A program made the translations under genes and the position numbers. Shown in pieces: positions 1 to 8,150 of a stretch of 52,488 bases of DNA. The notes beneath the pieces are model-generated. The model made no database searches. It was not told where the DNA came from and saw only the letters and a list, made by a program, of their open reading frames with translations. How positions within the stretch are numbered: the stretch's first letter is position 1; every line of letters begins with the position of its first letter. The stretch spans positions 1-52,488 of the forward strand of contig DAOTTI010000103.1 in NCBI GenBank assembly GCA_034437795.1, given 5' to 3'. This stretch comes from DAOTTI01 sp034437795 (GTDB lineage Bacteria > Chloroflexota > UBA11872 > UBA12225).

Positions 1-73
1 GGGCCTCCACCGGCGCGGCCGGAGCCGCCCGCCCCGGTGCAGTCTCGACTGTCGGCTCCGCCACCTGCGCCAT
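1..73 (-). CDS. Start of a gene cut by the window edge, probably the second sugar ABC permease
   Basis: An ATG at 71-73 on the minus strand opens a reading frame of 24 codons that runs off the window (M-A-Q-V-A-E-P-T-V-E-T, then an Ala/Pro-rich stretch). It lies 93 bases downstream of the MalF-type permease and in the same direction. In such operons the next gene is usually the MalG-type permease, whose N-terminus is often variable and rich in Ala and Pro. Only the position and open frame support this; no conserved domain is visible. Confidence 0.35.
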   Translation of the reverse strand, partial: MAQVAEPTVETAPGRAAPAAPVEA

Positions 74-166
74 CAGTCCACCACCGGTCTTGGCTCCCAA
101 CCGCCGGCTCGCCTTCGACTCTCCACTACGCACTTCACCACTTGCTCACCACCTGACCACCACTCG
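74..166. repeat. Short CACTCGCTAC-type repeat
   Basis: The gap between the two permease genes is made of iterations of CACTT, CACCAC and CACTCGCTACTC. The same wording recurs at 24741-24785 and 26703-26745, each time outside genes, so it is a dispersed low-complexity repeat and not a gene. Confidence 0.5.
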
Positions 167-1207
167 CTACTCATAATGCACCCGCCGGCCCACGACGCGG
201 AAGTTGACCACGGTCAGGGCGATGATGATGAGCGAGAGGACGAAGGCCATGGCTGAGCCGTAGCCGACCCGCGTCTGCTGGTAGAAGGTCTTGAAGATGA
301 GCATGGTCACCGTCCGCGTCGTATCCAGGGGCCCGCCTCCGGTCATGACATAGATCTGGTTGAAGGCCTGCATCGCGCCGATGGTCCCCACCACCAGCAG
401 GAAGAAGGTGGTCGGGGAGAGCAGGGGCAGCGTGATCCGGCGGAAGAGCTGCCATTCGTTCGCCCCATCGATGCGTGCCGCCTCGTACAGCTCGGCCGGA
501 ATGTTCCCCAGGCCGGCCAGGTAGATGACGACGTACAGGCCGGTGTAGGCCCAGATCGACATGGCCGCCACGGAGACCAGCGCCATGCTGGGACCGGCCA
601 GCCAGTCTGGCAGCGCCACCCCAACCTGGGCGAAGAGGAGCTGAAAGACCCCCGACGCCTCCTGCAGCCACAGGCTCTTCGGCAGGTGCAGCAGCTCTGC
701 CAGGCCGTTGAGGAAGCCGCTGTTCTGGTTGTAGAGCCACTTCCAGACCACCGCCGCGGCGGCCGTGCTCGTCACGTGTGGCAGGAAGTAGGCCGTGCGG
801 TAGGCGGTCCGAGCGCGGATGGGCTGGAAGAGCAGGTAGGCGATGACGAGGCCCAGGACCATCTCCGCGGGGATCACCAGCGCGACGTACCACAGCGTCA
901 CGCCTAGGCTCTGCCAGAAGGCCTCATCGCCGATGGAGCAGCCCAGCAGCGGGCCGCCGGCCTCGCACTGGGGCTGCGCCAGCAGGCGCCAGTAGTTCTC
1001 CAGCCCGACGAACCGCTCCTGGACGATCCCCCACCTCCACAGGCTGATGTAGAAGCCGTAGACGGCGGGAAAGAAGTGGAACAGCGTGAGCAGGATCAGC
1101 GCCGGCGCCAGATAGAGATAGGCCAGGCCGGCGTCGCCCCAACGCCGGCGGGCCGCGGCCCCAGAAAGGCCACCCTGCCGCGTCCAGGGAAGGGCGCGCA
1201 CACTCAT
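167..1207 (-). CDS. Sugar ABC transporter permease, MalF/UgpA type
   Basis: This 346-residue inner-membrane protein is one half of the transmembrane channel of a carbohydrate ABC importer. After a basic N-terminus come a hydrophobic segment (LAYLYLAPALILLTLFHFFP) and at least five further membrane segments. The cytoplasmic EAA loop that docks on the ATPase is clear near residue 240: EAARIDGANEWQLFRRITLP. The following TGGGP near residue 290 is also typical of the family. The start follows a TATACT box at 1228-1233 on the minus strand, about 20 bases from the ATG. It is divergent from guaA. A probable partner permease begins at 73; no ATPase or binding protein lies beside it. The substrate cannot be told from sequence. 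Confidence 0.93.
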   Translation of the reverse strand: MSVRALPWTRQGGLSGAAARRRWGDAGLAYLYLAPALILLTLFHFFPAVYGFYISLWRWGIVQERFVGLENYWRLLAQPQCEAGGPLLGCSIGDEAFWQSLGVTLWYVALVIPAEMVLGLVIAYLLFQPIRARTAYRTAYFLPHVTSTAAAAVVWKWLYNQNSGFLNGLAELLHLPKSLWLQEASGVFQLLFAQVGVALPDWLAGPSMALVSVAAMSIWAYTGLYVVIYLAGLGNIPAELYEAARIDGANEWQLFRRITLPLLSPTTFFLLVVGTIGAMQAFNQIYVMTGGGPLDTTRTVTMLIFKTFYQQTRVGYGSAMAFVLSLIIIALTVVNFRVVGRRVHYE

Positions 1208-1227
1208 TCGCTGCGTGTCCCAGGGGG

Positions 1228-1233
1228 AGTATA
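1228..1233 (-). promoter_or_regulatory. -10 box of the permease operon
   Basis: TATACT on the minus strand, 20 bases before the ATG at 1207. It faces away from the guaA promoter at 1256-1288, so 1208-1288 is a compact divergent promoter region. No clear -35 box. Confidence 0.45.
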
Positions 1234-1255
1234 GCAGCGGGTCGCCGCTGCCCTG

Positions 1256-1288
1256 CCGGCCGCGGGTGGCCGCACGGTAGAATCAATC
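1256..1288 (+). promoter_or_regulatory. Near-leaderless guaA promoter, shared with purF
   Basis: The block reads CCGGCCGCGGGTGGCCGC, then ACGG, then the -10 box TAGAAT (1278-1283), then five bases and the GTG start. Transcription starting about seven bases after the box would begin at or next to the start codon, so the mRNA is probably leaderless; no Shine-Dalgarno sequence is present. The block is nearly identical to the one in front of purF (10639-10672). Confidence 0.65.
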
Positions 1289-2938
1289 GTGAGTACGGCG
1301 CCCACGGCAGCGACACCGCTCACCCTGATTACACCGGAAACACCCACTGCCGCGCCTGCGCCGGCCGCCCGCGGCGCGGACGCGCCCCAGCGGGAGACGA
1401 TCGTCGTCCTGGACTTCGGCTCCCAGTACAGCCGCCTGATCGCGCGTCGCGTGCGCGAGTGCCGCGTCTACTGCGAGCTCCTGCCCTGGGATGCACCGGC
1501 CGAGCGCCTGCGCGCCCTGGCGCCCAGGGGGATCATCCTCTCCGGCGGCCCGGCCAGCGTCTACGAGCCGGGCGCCCCTTCCCTGCCGGAGGTCGTCCTG
1601 GAGCTGGGGGTACCGATCCTCGGCATCTGTTACGGCATGCAGCTGCTGGCGCAGCGCCTGGGGGGCAGAGTAATCGCGGGCGCGCGCCGCGAGTACGGCC
1701 ACGCCACCATCCAGGTGCTGGACCGCCAGCACCCCCTGCTGCAGGGCCTGCCGGAGCAGGCGTCGGTCTGGATGAGCCACGGCGACCAGGTGGCCGACCT
1801 GCCGCCGGGGTTCCACACCCTGGCCGGCACGGAAACCTGCCCCCACGCCGCCATGGCCGACGGCGGGCGGATCATGGCCTTGCAGTTCCATCCTGAGGTG
1901 GCCCACACCCCCCAGGGGCTGGCCATCTTCGAGAACTTCTGCTACACGCTCTGCGGCTGTCAGCCGACGTGGACCCCCGGCTCGTTCATCGCCGAGGCGG
2001 TAGAGCGTATCCGCGCCCAGGTCGGCCCGGCGCGCGTGCTCTGCGCCGTCTCCGGCGGGGTAGACTCATCGGTCGCGGCCGCCCTCATCCACCGCGCCGT
2101 CGGGGAGCAGTTGACCTGCGTCTTCGTCGATAACGGCTTGCTCCGCAAGGATGAGGCCGCGGCGGTGGTGCGCACCTTCAAGGAGCATCTCGGCTTCCGG
2201 CTGCGCCACGTCGATGCCAGCGCCGACTTCCTGGCCCACCTCCGGGGCGTCTCCGACCCTGAGCGCAAGCGCCTGATCGTCGGCGAGCGCTTCATCCGCG
2301 TCTTCGAGCGGGAGGCGCGGGCGCTCGCCGCCGAAGACGGGCCGTTCGAGTTCCTGGCCCAGGGCACGCTCTATCCCGACGTGATCGAGAGCGCGACGCC
2401 AGAGACCAAGGCCGCGTCGAAGATCAAGACGCACCACAACGTGGGCGGCTTGCCCAGCGACCTGCGCTTCAAGCTGCTTGAGCCCCTGCGCTACCTCTTC
2501 AAAGACGAGGCCCGCGCCGTCGGCACCGAGCTGGGCCTGCCGGATGAGGTGGTCTGGCGCGATCCCTTCCCGGGTCCGGGCCTGGCCGTGCGCGTGCTCG
2601 GGCCAGTAACGGAGGAGCGCCTGGCCGTCCTGCGCGAGGCCGACGCCATCTTCGTGGAGGAGGTCAAGGCGGTGGGGCTGTACCGCAGCCTGGGGCAGGT
2701 CTTCGCCGTGCTGACCGACTCCCGCAGCACCGGCGTCCAAGGCGACTACCGCACGTATGGCCACGTCGTCGCGCTTCGCGCCATTACCACCGACGACTAC
2801 ATGACGGCCGACTGGGCGCGCCTGCCTTATGACCTCCTGGCCCGCGTCGCCAGCCGCATCGTGAACGAAGTGCCCGGCGTCAACCGCGTGGTCTACGACA
2901 TCACGTCAAAGCCGCCGGCGACGGTCGAGTGGGAATGA
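1289..2938 (+). CDS. guaA: GMP synthase (glutamine-hydrolysing)
   Basis: This 549-residue cytoplasmic enzyme aminates XMP to GMP using ATP and glutamine. The class I amidotransferase domain comes first, with the nucleophile Cys in GICYGMQLL and the His-Glu pair in QFHPEVAHT. It is followed by the PP-loop ATP-pyrophosphatase motif AVSGGVDSSV and the dimerisation domain that ends the family (ITSKPPATVEWE). The GTG start is chosen because a TAGAAT -10 box ends five bases before it. This start gives about 36 extra Pro/Ala/Thr-rich residues before the conserved VVLDFGSQYSRLIARRVRE; that extension is unusual. It is the first gene of the purine operon and purD follows after 37 bases. Confidence 0.97.
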   Translation: MSTAPTAATPLTLITPETPTAAPAPAARGADAPQRETIVVLDFGSQYSRLIARRVRECRVYCELLPWDAPAERLRALAPRGIILSGGPASVYEPGAPSLPEVVLELGVPILGICYGMQLLAQRLGGRVIAGARREYGHATIQVLDRQHPLLQGLPEQASVWMSHGDQVADLPPGFHTLAGTETCPHAAMADGGRIMALQFHPEVAHTPQGLAIFENFCYTLCGCQPTWTPGSFIAEAVERIRAQVGPARVLCAVSGGVDSSVAAALIHRAVGEQLTCVFVDNGLLRKDEAAAVVRTFKEHLGFRLRHVDASADFLAHLRGVSDPERKRLIVGERFIRVFEREARALAAEDGPFEFLAQGTLYPDVIESATPETKAASKIKTHHNVGGLPSDLRFKLLEPLRYLFKDEARAVGTELGLPDEVVWRDPFPGPGLAVRVLGPVTEERLAVLREADAIFVEEVKAVGLYRSLGQVFAVLTDSRSTGVQGDYRTYGHVVALRAITTDDYMTADWARLPYDLLARVASRIVNEVPGVNRVVYDITSKPPATVEWE

Positions 2939-2975
2939 TGGCGACGCGAAGGCTCGGCCCTTTCCCGATGCAGCG

Positions 2976-4259
2976 ATGGGCAAAGAAGGCATGCGCGTCC
3001 TGATCGTGGGCAGCGGGGCCCGCGAGCACGCCCTGGCCTGGGCCGCCGCTCGCAGCCCACGCGTCCGCTCGGTGCTCACCGCGCCCGGCAATGCCGGCAC
3101 CGCCCGACTGGGGCGGAACGTGCCCGTCGATCCCATGGACCTGCCGGCGCTGGCGGCGGCCGCGCGCCGCCACGAGGTCGACCTGGCCATCGTCGGCCCC
3201 GACGATCCGCTGGCCGCGGGGGCGGTCGACGCCCTCCAGGCGGCCGGCATCCGCGCCTTCGGCCCCACCCGCGCCGCGGCGCAGATCGAGGCGTCCAAGG
3301 TCTGGGCCAAGCAGTTCATGGCCCGCCACGGCATCCCCACGGCGCAATTCGAGGTCTTCGTCGACGCGCGCCAGGCCCATCGCTTCGTCGAGACGCGGCC
3401 GGCGACCTGGGACCGCCTCGTGGTCAAGGCGGACGGCCTGGCCAGGGGCAAGGGGGCCATCGTCTGCGACTCCGACGCCGACGCGCACGAGGCGATCGCG
3501 GCCATCATGGAGCGGCGCATCTTCGGCCCCGCCGGCGAGCGCGTAGTCATCGAGCAGCGCCTGGAAGGGCCGGAGGCGTCCGTCTTTGCCCTCTGCGCTG
3601 GCGAGACGGCGCTCCCCATGGGCGCGGCCAGAGACCACAAGCGCATCTTCGACGGCGACCGCGGCCCGAACACCGGCGGCATGGGCGCCTACAGCCCCAC
3701 CCGCCTCGTCCCGCCGCCGGTCCTGGATGACGTGATGGCGCGCATCGTGCGCCCCACAGTGGCCGGCCTGGCGGCGGAAGGGCGCCCCTTCGTCGGGTTT
3801 CTCTACGCCGGCCTGATGTTCACCGCGGACGGCCCCCACGTCCTGGAGTTCAACGCCCGCTTTGGCGATCCGGAGGCGCAGGCCATCCTTCCCCTGCTGA
3901 AGACCGACCTGATCGAGGCCGTGGACGCGGCGCTGAACGGGCGCTTGGCGGACCTCACCCTGCGCTGGCGGGACGGCTATAGCTGCGCCGTCTGTCTGGC
4001 TTCTGCCGGCTATCCGGACACGGTGGACGACGGGAAGGTGCTCAGCGGCCTGGACTCGCTCGACCCCGACGTCCTGGTCTTTCACGCCGGCACGATCGAG
4101 CGCGATGGCCGGCTGGTGACCCGCGGCGGCCGTATCCTGACCATCGTCGGCCTCGGCCCGACGCTGGCCGCCGCGCGGGACGCGGCCTACGGCAACGTCC
4201 GGCGCATCCACTTCGACGGCATGCAGTACCGGCGCGACATCGGAGAGCGGGAGGCGTGA
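2976..4259 (+). CDS. purD: Phosphoribosylamine-glycine ligase (GARS)
   Basis: The 427-residue enzyme catalyses the second step of purine synthesis, joining phosphoribosylamine and glycine with ATP. The N-terminal Rossmann-like motif VLIVGSGAREHALAWA, the ATP-grasp core (VVKADGLARGKGAIVC) and the metal-binding end (EFNARFGDPEAQ) are all present and in the usual order. An ATG at 2991 would give M-R-V-L-I, closer to the usual N-terminus; the upstream ATG adds five residues and neither has a well spaced ribosome site. It lies between guaA and purB on the same strand. Confidence 0.96.
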   Translation: MGKEGMRVLIVGSGAREHALAWAAARSPRVRSVLTAPGNAGTARLGRNVPVDPMDLPALAAAARRHEVDLAIVGPDDPLAAGAVDALQAAGIRAFGPTRAAAQIEASKVWAKQFMARHGIPTAQFEVFVDARQAHRFVETRPATWDRLVVKADGLARGKGAIVCDSDADAHEAIAAIMERRIFGPAGERVVIEQRLEGPEASVFALCAGETALPMGAARDHKRIFDGDRGPNTGGMGAYSPTRLVPPPVLDDVMARIVRPTVAGLAAEGRPFVGFLYAGLMFTADGPHVLEFNARFGDPEAQAILPLLKTDLIEAVDAALNGRLADLTLRWRDGYSCAVCLASAGYPDTVDDGKVLSGLDSLDPDVLVFHAGTIERDGRLVTRGGRILTIVGLGPTLAAARDAAYGNVRRIHFDGMQYRRDIGEREA

Positions 4260-4293
4260 GGCCGCTCCGCCGTTGGGAGAAGGAGGCTTTCTT

Positions 4294-4327
4294 CCCCTCT
4301 CCCGCTGGGAGAGGGCTAGGGTGAGGG
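4294..4327. repeat. Dispersed CCCTCTCCC/GGGAGAGGG hairpin repeat
   Basis: A perfect nine-base stem CCCTCTCCC (4295-4303) and GGGAGAGGG (4307-4315) with a three-base loop is followed by CTAGGGTGAGGGAGA. It fills the purD-purB gap. Its GTGAGGGAGA tail is the only plausible ribosome-binding sequence for the purB ATG at 4335, so the repeat seems to have been recruited. No T-run follows, so it is not a standard terminator. Confidence 0.7.
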
Positions 4328-4334
4328 AGACCTG

Positions 4335-6083
4335 ATGATCGAACGCTACACGCTCCCCGAGATGGGAGCCATCTGGACGGAGCAGGCCAAGATCGACGCC
4401 TGGAAGGAGGTGGAGATCGCCGTCTGCGAAGGATGGGCCGAGCTGGGCGTGATCCCCAGGGATGACCTGGAGAAGATCCGGCGCGGCACCTGCTCCCTGA
4501 CGCGGATGCGCGAGATTGAGCGGGTGAGCGACCACGACGTCGGCGCCTTCGTTCGGGCCTTCGGCGAGAGCCTGGGCGCGGAGGCCCGCTTCGTGCACAT
4601 GGGCCTCACCTCCTCCGACGTGCTGGACACGGCCCTCGCGCTCCAGCTGAAGCGGGCGGCAGACCTGCTGATTGGCAAGGCCCAGCGCCTGACGGCCGTG
4701 CTAGAGCGCCAGGCCCTGGCCTACAAGGACACGCCCCAGATGGGGCGCACCCATGGCGTGCACGCCGAGCCGATCACCTTCGGCCTGAAGCTCCTGCTCT
4801 GGGCCGAGGAGATGCGCCGCAACGTGGCCCGTCTCCAGGAGGCGCGAGCCCAGATCGCCGTCGGCAAGATCTCCGGCGCGGTCGGCACCCACGCCAACGT
4901 CCCGCCGGAGGTGGAGGAGTACGTCTGCCGCAAGCTGGGCCTGCACGTGGACCGCGTCTCCAACCAGATCGTGCAGCGGGACCGGCACGCCCACTTCGTC
5001 TGCACGCTGGCCCTGGTCGGCGCCTCGCTGGAGAAGTTCGCCACTGAGATCCGCCACCTGCAGCGCACCGAGGTGCTGGAAGCGGAGGAGCCCTTCGAGG
5101 AAGGGCGCCAGGGCTCGTCATCCATGCCCCATAAGCGCAACCCGGCGCGCTGCGAGCGCGTCTGCGGCCTCGCCCGCCTGCTGCGCGGATACGCCGTCAC
5201 CGCCCTGGAGAACGTCGCCCTCTGGCACGAGCGAGACATCTCCCACTCCTCCGCCGAGCGCATCATCCTGCCGGACGCGTGCATCGCCCTGGACTACATG
5301 CTGCACCTGTTCACCGGCGTGATGGACCGGCTGCGGGTGCTGCCGGAGAACATGAAGCGCAACATCAACCTCTCGCGGGGCCTGTACTTCTCGCAGCGCG
5401 TGCTCCTGGCCCTCATCGAGAAGGGGATGGACCGGACGGAGGCCTACCAGGTCGTGCAGCGCCACGCCATGACCGCCTGGACGGAGCAGCGGGACTTCCG
5501 GTCGCTGCTGGCGGCGGACCCAGCGGTGCAGGCGCGCCTCAGCCCGCGCGAGCTCGACGAGCTCTTCGACCTGGGCTATCACCTCAAGTACGTCGATGTG
5601 GCCTTCCAGCGGGCCGGACTGCTGGCGGGGTCCCCTCACCCCCTGGCCCCCTCTCCCGCAAGGGGAGAGGGGGCGGACGACCGGTTGAACGTTCCACCTG
5701 CGCTCCGGCAGCGGATGAAGGAGGTTGCTCGGCAGTTCCGGAAGGAGCCGACAAAGAGTGAGGCTATTCTGTGGCAGGCGCTCAGAGGGGGCCGACTTGA
5801 TGGAGCAGAGTTCCGGCGCCAGCAGCCGATCGGGCCGTTCGTGGTCGATTTTTACTGTCCGGCGGCTCGCTTGATCGTGGAAATCGACGGCCCACCTCAA
5901 GATGATGCTCAGCGGGAGCTCGACCGGGAGCGCCAAGCTCTCCTGGAATCCCTGGGTCTGCGTTTGGTGCGTCTCCGCAGCGAGGACATTGAGACGGACT
6001 TGCCGTCGGCCTTACGCATGATCCGCGAGGCGTTGGCTCCCGTCAACCACGAGGGGAGAGGGACAGGAGGTGATGGACAGTGA
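4335..6083 (+). CDS. purB: Adenylosuccinate lyase fused to a C-terminal DUF559 domain
   Basis: Residues 1 to about 431 form a complete adenylosuccinate lyase, which splits SAICAR and adenylosuccinate. The signature SSSMPHKRNP lies near residue 265 and the lyase ends as usual at VAFQRAGL. Instead of stopping, the frame runs through a dispersed hairpin repeat translated as SPHPLAPSPARGEG (residues 433-446). It then continues into a DUF559 (Vsr-endonuclease-like) domain, residues about 461-570, with KSEAILWQALRG, RRQQPIGPFVVDFYCP and LIVEIDG. The total of 582 residues is some 150 longer than the family norm. An internal ATG at 5715 could start DUF559 alone. The stop overlaps the purC start (GTGA), so coupling in the operon is kept. 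Whether the fused tail is active or cleaved off is unknown. Confidence 0.93.
   Translation: MIERYTLPEMGAIWTEQAKIDAWKEVEIAVCEGWAELGVIPRDDLEKIRRGTCSLTRMREIERVSDHDVGAFVRAFGESLGAEARFVHMGLTSSDVLDTALALQLKRAADLLIGKAQRLTAVLERQALAYKDTPQMGRTHGVHAEPITFGLKLLLWAEEMRRNVARLQEARAQIAVGKISGAVGTHANVPPEVEEYVCRKLGLHVDRVSNQIVQRDRHAHFVCTLALVGASLEKFATEIRHLQRTEVLEAEEPFEEGRQGSSSMPHKRNPARCERVCGLARLLRGYAVTALENVALWHERDISHSSAERIILPDACIALDYMLHLFTGVMDRLRVLPENMKRNINLSRGLYFSQRVLLALIEKGMDRTEAYQVVQRHAMTAWTEQRDFRSLLAADPAVQARLSPRELDELFDLGYHLKYVDVAFQRAGLLAGSPHPLAPSPARGEGADDRLNVPPALRQRMKEVARQFRKEPTKSEAILWQALRGGRLDGAEFRRQQPIGPFVVDFYCPAARLIVEIDGPPQDDAQRELDRERQALLESLGLRLVRLRSEDIETDLPSALRMIREALAPVNHEGRGTGGDGQ
5647..5673. repeat. Dispersed hairpin repeat inside purB
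   Basis: CCCCCTCTCCC (5647-5657), a five-base loop, then GGGAGAGGGGG (5663-5673) form an 11-base-pair stem. It is preceded by CCCCTCACCCCCTGG, wording also found at 37453-37491 and 37685-37719. It is read in frame and joins the lyase to DUF559. Part of its right arm, AGGGGAGAGGG (5661-5671), recurs as a direct repeat at 6052-6062, just before the purC ribosome site, so the DUF559 cassette is bracketed by 11-base repeats. Confidence 0.75.
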
Positions 6084-7057
6084 ACGGCCTCCGCGAGACC
6101 AGGCTCCCTGGCCTCAGCCCCTTCGCCCGCGGGAAGGTGCGGGACATCTATGCCGTGGGCGAGGCGCAGCTGCTTATCGTCGCAACCGACCGCATCTCCG
6201 CCTTCGACGTCGTGCTGCCCACGGCCATCCCGGACAAGGGGAGGGTGCTGAACCAGCTCTCGGCCTTCTGGTTCGAGCAGACCAGGCATCTGGTGCCGAA
6301 CCACCTGCTCACAGCCGACGTGGACGCCTTCCCCCCTGAGCTGCGGCCGTACCGCGCCCTGCTCGCCGGCCGGAGCATGCTCGTGCGGCGGGCGCGCCGG
6401 ATCGACGTGGAGTGCGTCGCCCGCGGCTACCTCGCCGGCTCGGCCTGGAGCGAGTACCGGCGCCAGGGCACCGCCTGCGGCGTCCCACTGCCCGCGGGCC
6501 TGGTGGAGAGCCAGGAGCTGCCGGAGCCCATCTTCACCCCGGCCATTAAGGCCGTAGCCGGCCATGACGAGAACATCACCTTCGACCGTCTGGTGGCCAT
6601 CGTCGGCCGGCCGCTGGCGGAGCGGCTGCGGGAGAAGACGCTCCAAGTCTACCGCTACGCCGCCGCCCTGGCCCGCGAGCGCGGGATCATCATCGCCGAC
6701 ACCAAGATGGAGTTCGGCCTCCTGGCCGGCGGAGACGGCGCGACGCTGCGCAACGAGCAGGACGGTGCTGAAGGGGCGCTCATCCTCATCGACGAGCTCC
6801 TCACCCCCGACAGCTCCCGCTTCTGGGACGCCGCCACCTACCGGCCGGGCGCCTCGCCCCCCAGCTATGACAAGCAGTTCGTACGAGACTATCTCGAGCG
6901 CACCGGCTGGAACAAGGAGCCGCCCGCACCCGAACTGCCGCCGGACGTCGTCGTCCGCACCCGCGAGAAATACCTGGACGCCCTGCGCCGGCTCACCGCG
7001 CGCGACCTCGCCAGCTCCTCCACGGCGGGAGAGGGCGTGCAAAGGGGTACGTCATGA
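6080..7057 (+). CDS. purC: SAICAR synthase
   Basis: The 325-residue enzyme adds aspartate to CAIR using ATP. It begins with the conserved GLSPFARGKVRDIYAVGEAQLLIVATDRISAFD (stretches split here only by function: ATP-binding KVRDIY and the ISAFD motif) and contains RGYLAGSAWSEY, and the late EFGLLAGGDG and PDSSRFWDA motifs. The length and insertions match the long, Ade1-like form and not the short Escherichia coli form. The GTG start overlaps the purB stop and follows AGGAGGTG by eight bases, which indicates translational coupling. It is followed by purS with an ATGA overlap. Confidence 0.96.
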   Translation: MNGLRETRLPGLSPFARGKVRDIYAVGEAQLLIVATDRISAFDVVLPTAIPDKGRVLNQLSAFWFEQTRHLVPNHLLTADVDAFPPELRPYRALLAGRSMLVRRARRIDVECVARGYLAGSAWSEYRRQGTACGVPLPAGLVESQELPEPIFTPAIKAVAGHDENITFDRLVAIVGRPLAERLREKTLQVYRYAAALARERGIIIADTKMEFGLLAGGDGATLRNEQDGAEGALILIDELLTPDSSRFWDAATYRPGASPPSYDKQFVRDYLERTGWNKEPPAPELPPDVVVRTREKYLDALRRLTARDLASSSTAGEGVQRGTS

Positions 7058-7308
7058 CGCTACTCGCCAGGATCCACGTGACCCTCAAGCCCGGCGTCAA
7101 TGACCCGCAGGGGTTGGCCGTGGCCGGCGGGCTGCGCAGCCTGGGGTTCAGCAACGTCCTCGATGTCCGCGCCGGGCGGTACCTCGAGGTGCGCCTGGAC
7201 GCCGCCGATCGGGTCCAGGCTGAGGGCCAGGTGGAGGAGATGTGCCGGCGCTTGCTCGCCAATCCGGTCATCGAGACCTACCGCTACGAGGTGGTCGAGG
7301 CGGACTAG
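7054..7308 (+). CDS. purS: FGAM synthase subunit PurS
   Basis: This 84-residue protein is the small structural subunit of the PurSQL formylglycinamidine ribonucleotide synthase. It has the family's pattern: an N-terminal beta strand (ARIHVTLKPGVNDPQGLAV), LGFSNVLDVRAGRYLEV, and a C-terminus with ANPVIETYRYEV. The ATG overlaps the purC stop codon as ATGA, so translation is coupled. Its presence explains the short PurL and separate PurQ that follow. Confidence 0.95.
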   Translation: MTLLARIHVTLKPGVNDPQGLAVAGGLRSLGFSNVLDVRAGRYLEVRLDAADRVQAEGQVEEMCRRLLANPVIETYRYEVVEAD

Positions 7309-7352
7309 CGCTGCGTGGTCCATTCCTTCCCTTCACGATAAGGTTCGCGAGG

Positions 7353-8057
7353 ATGAAGTTCGCCGTCATCGTCTTTCCAGGCTCCAACTGCGAAGCCGAT
7401 ACCTATCACGTCATCAAGGACGTGCTCGGTCTGCCGGTCGAGTACATCTGGCACGCCACCGCCGGCCGGCGCGCGCTCGACCGGTTCGACTGCGTCGTGC
7501 TGCCCGGCGGCTTTGCCTATGGCGACTACCTGCGGGTGGGGGCCATTGCCGCCATCTCGCCCATCATGGAGGCGGTGGCCGAGCACGCCGAGCAGGGCAA
7601 GCTGGTGCTCGGCATCTGCAACGGGTTCCAGATCTTGCTGGAGACCCAGCTGCTGCCGGGGGCCATTCTGCGCAACGACTCGCTGCAGTTCCGCGCCCAG
7701 TGGGTCCACCTGCGCGTGGAGAACGACCAGACGCCCTTTACGCGCCGGTACGAGCGGGGGCAGGTGCTGCGCCTGCCCATCGCCCACGGCGACGGCAACT
7801 ACTTCGCCGAGCCGGCTACCCTGGCCGAGATCGAGGCCCATGGCCAGGTCATCTTCCGCTACTGCGACGCCGCCGGAAATGTGACGCACGCCGCCAACCC
7901 CAACGGCTCGGTGCACAACATCGCCGGCATCCGCAACCGGCGGGGCAACGTGCTGGGCCTGATGCCCCACCCCGAACGCGCCAGCGAGGCGCTCCTGGGC
8001 GGGACCGATGGCCTGGGGCTGTGGCACTCCATCGCGTCGGCGCTGGTCGAGGCATGA
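7353..8057 (+). CDS. purQ: FGAM synthase glutaminase subunit PurQ
   Basis: The 234-residue class I glutamine amidotransferase supplies ammonia to PurL. It starts MKFAVIVFPGSNCEADTY, with the nucleophile Cys in LVLGICNGFQIL and the late His-Glu pair in MPHPERA. The frame is open further upstream, to 7242, but that would overlap purS and precede the conserved N-terminus, so the ATG at 7353 is chosen. A TAAGGT sequence eight bases upstream fits the local -10 pattern and could give an internal near-leaderless start, though this is weak. Confidence 0.96.
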   Translation: MKFAVIVFPGSNCEADTYHVIKDVLGLPVEYIWHATAGRRALDRFDCVVLPGGFAYGDYLRVGAIAAISPIMEAVAEHAEQGKLVLGICNGFQILLETQLLPGAILRNDSLQFRAQWVHLRVENDQTPFTRRYERGQVLRLPIAHGDGNYFAEPATLAEIEAHGQVIFRYCDAAGNVTHAANPNGSVHNIAGIRNRRGNVLGLMPHPERASEALLGGTDGLGLWHSIASALVEA

Positions 8058-8150
8058 GCCCTTTATCCTCCTGCCGCTGCGTCCACTGTCCGCGTGGGAC
8101 CTGCAAAAGTAACTCCCTGCTATTCTGCGCCACCACCACAGGATGACTGA

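Noticed and set aside
2901..4598. Long minus-strand frame across purD and purB
   Set aside because: It is the antisense shadow of two clear genes and has no family motif.
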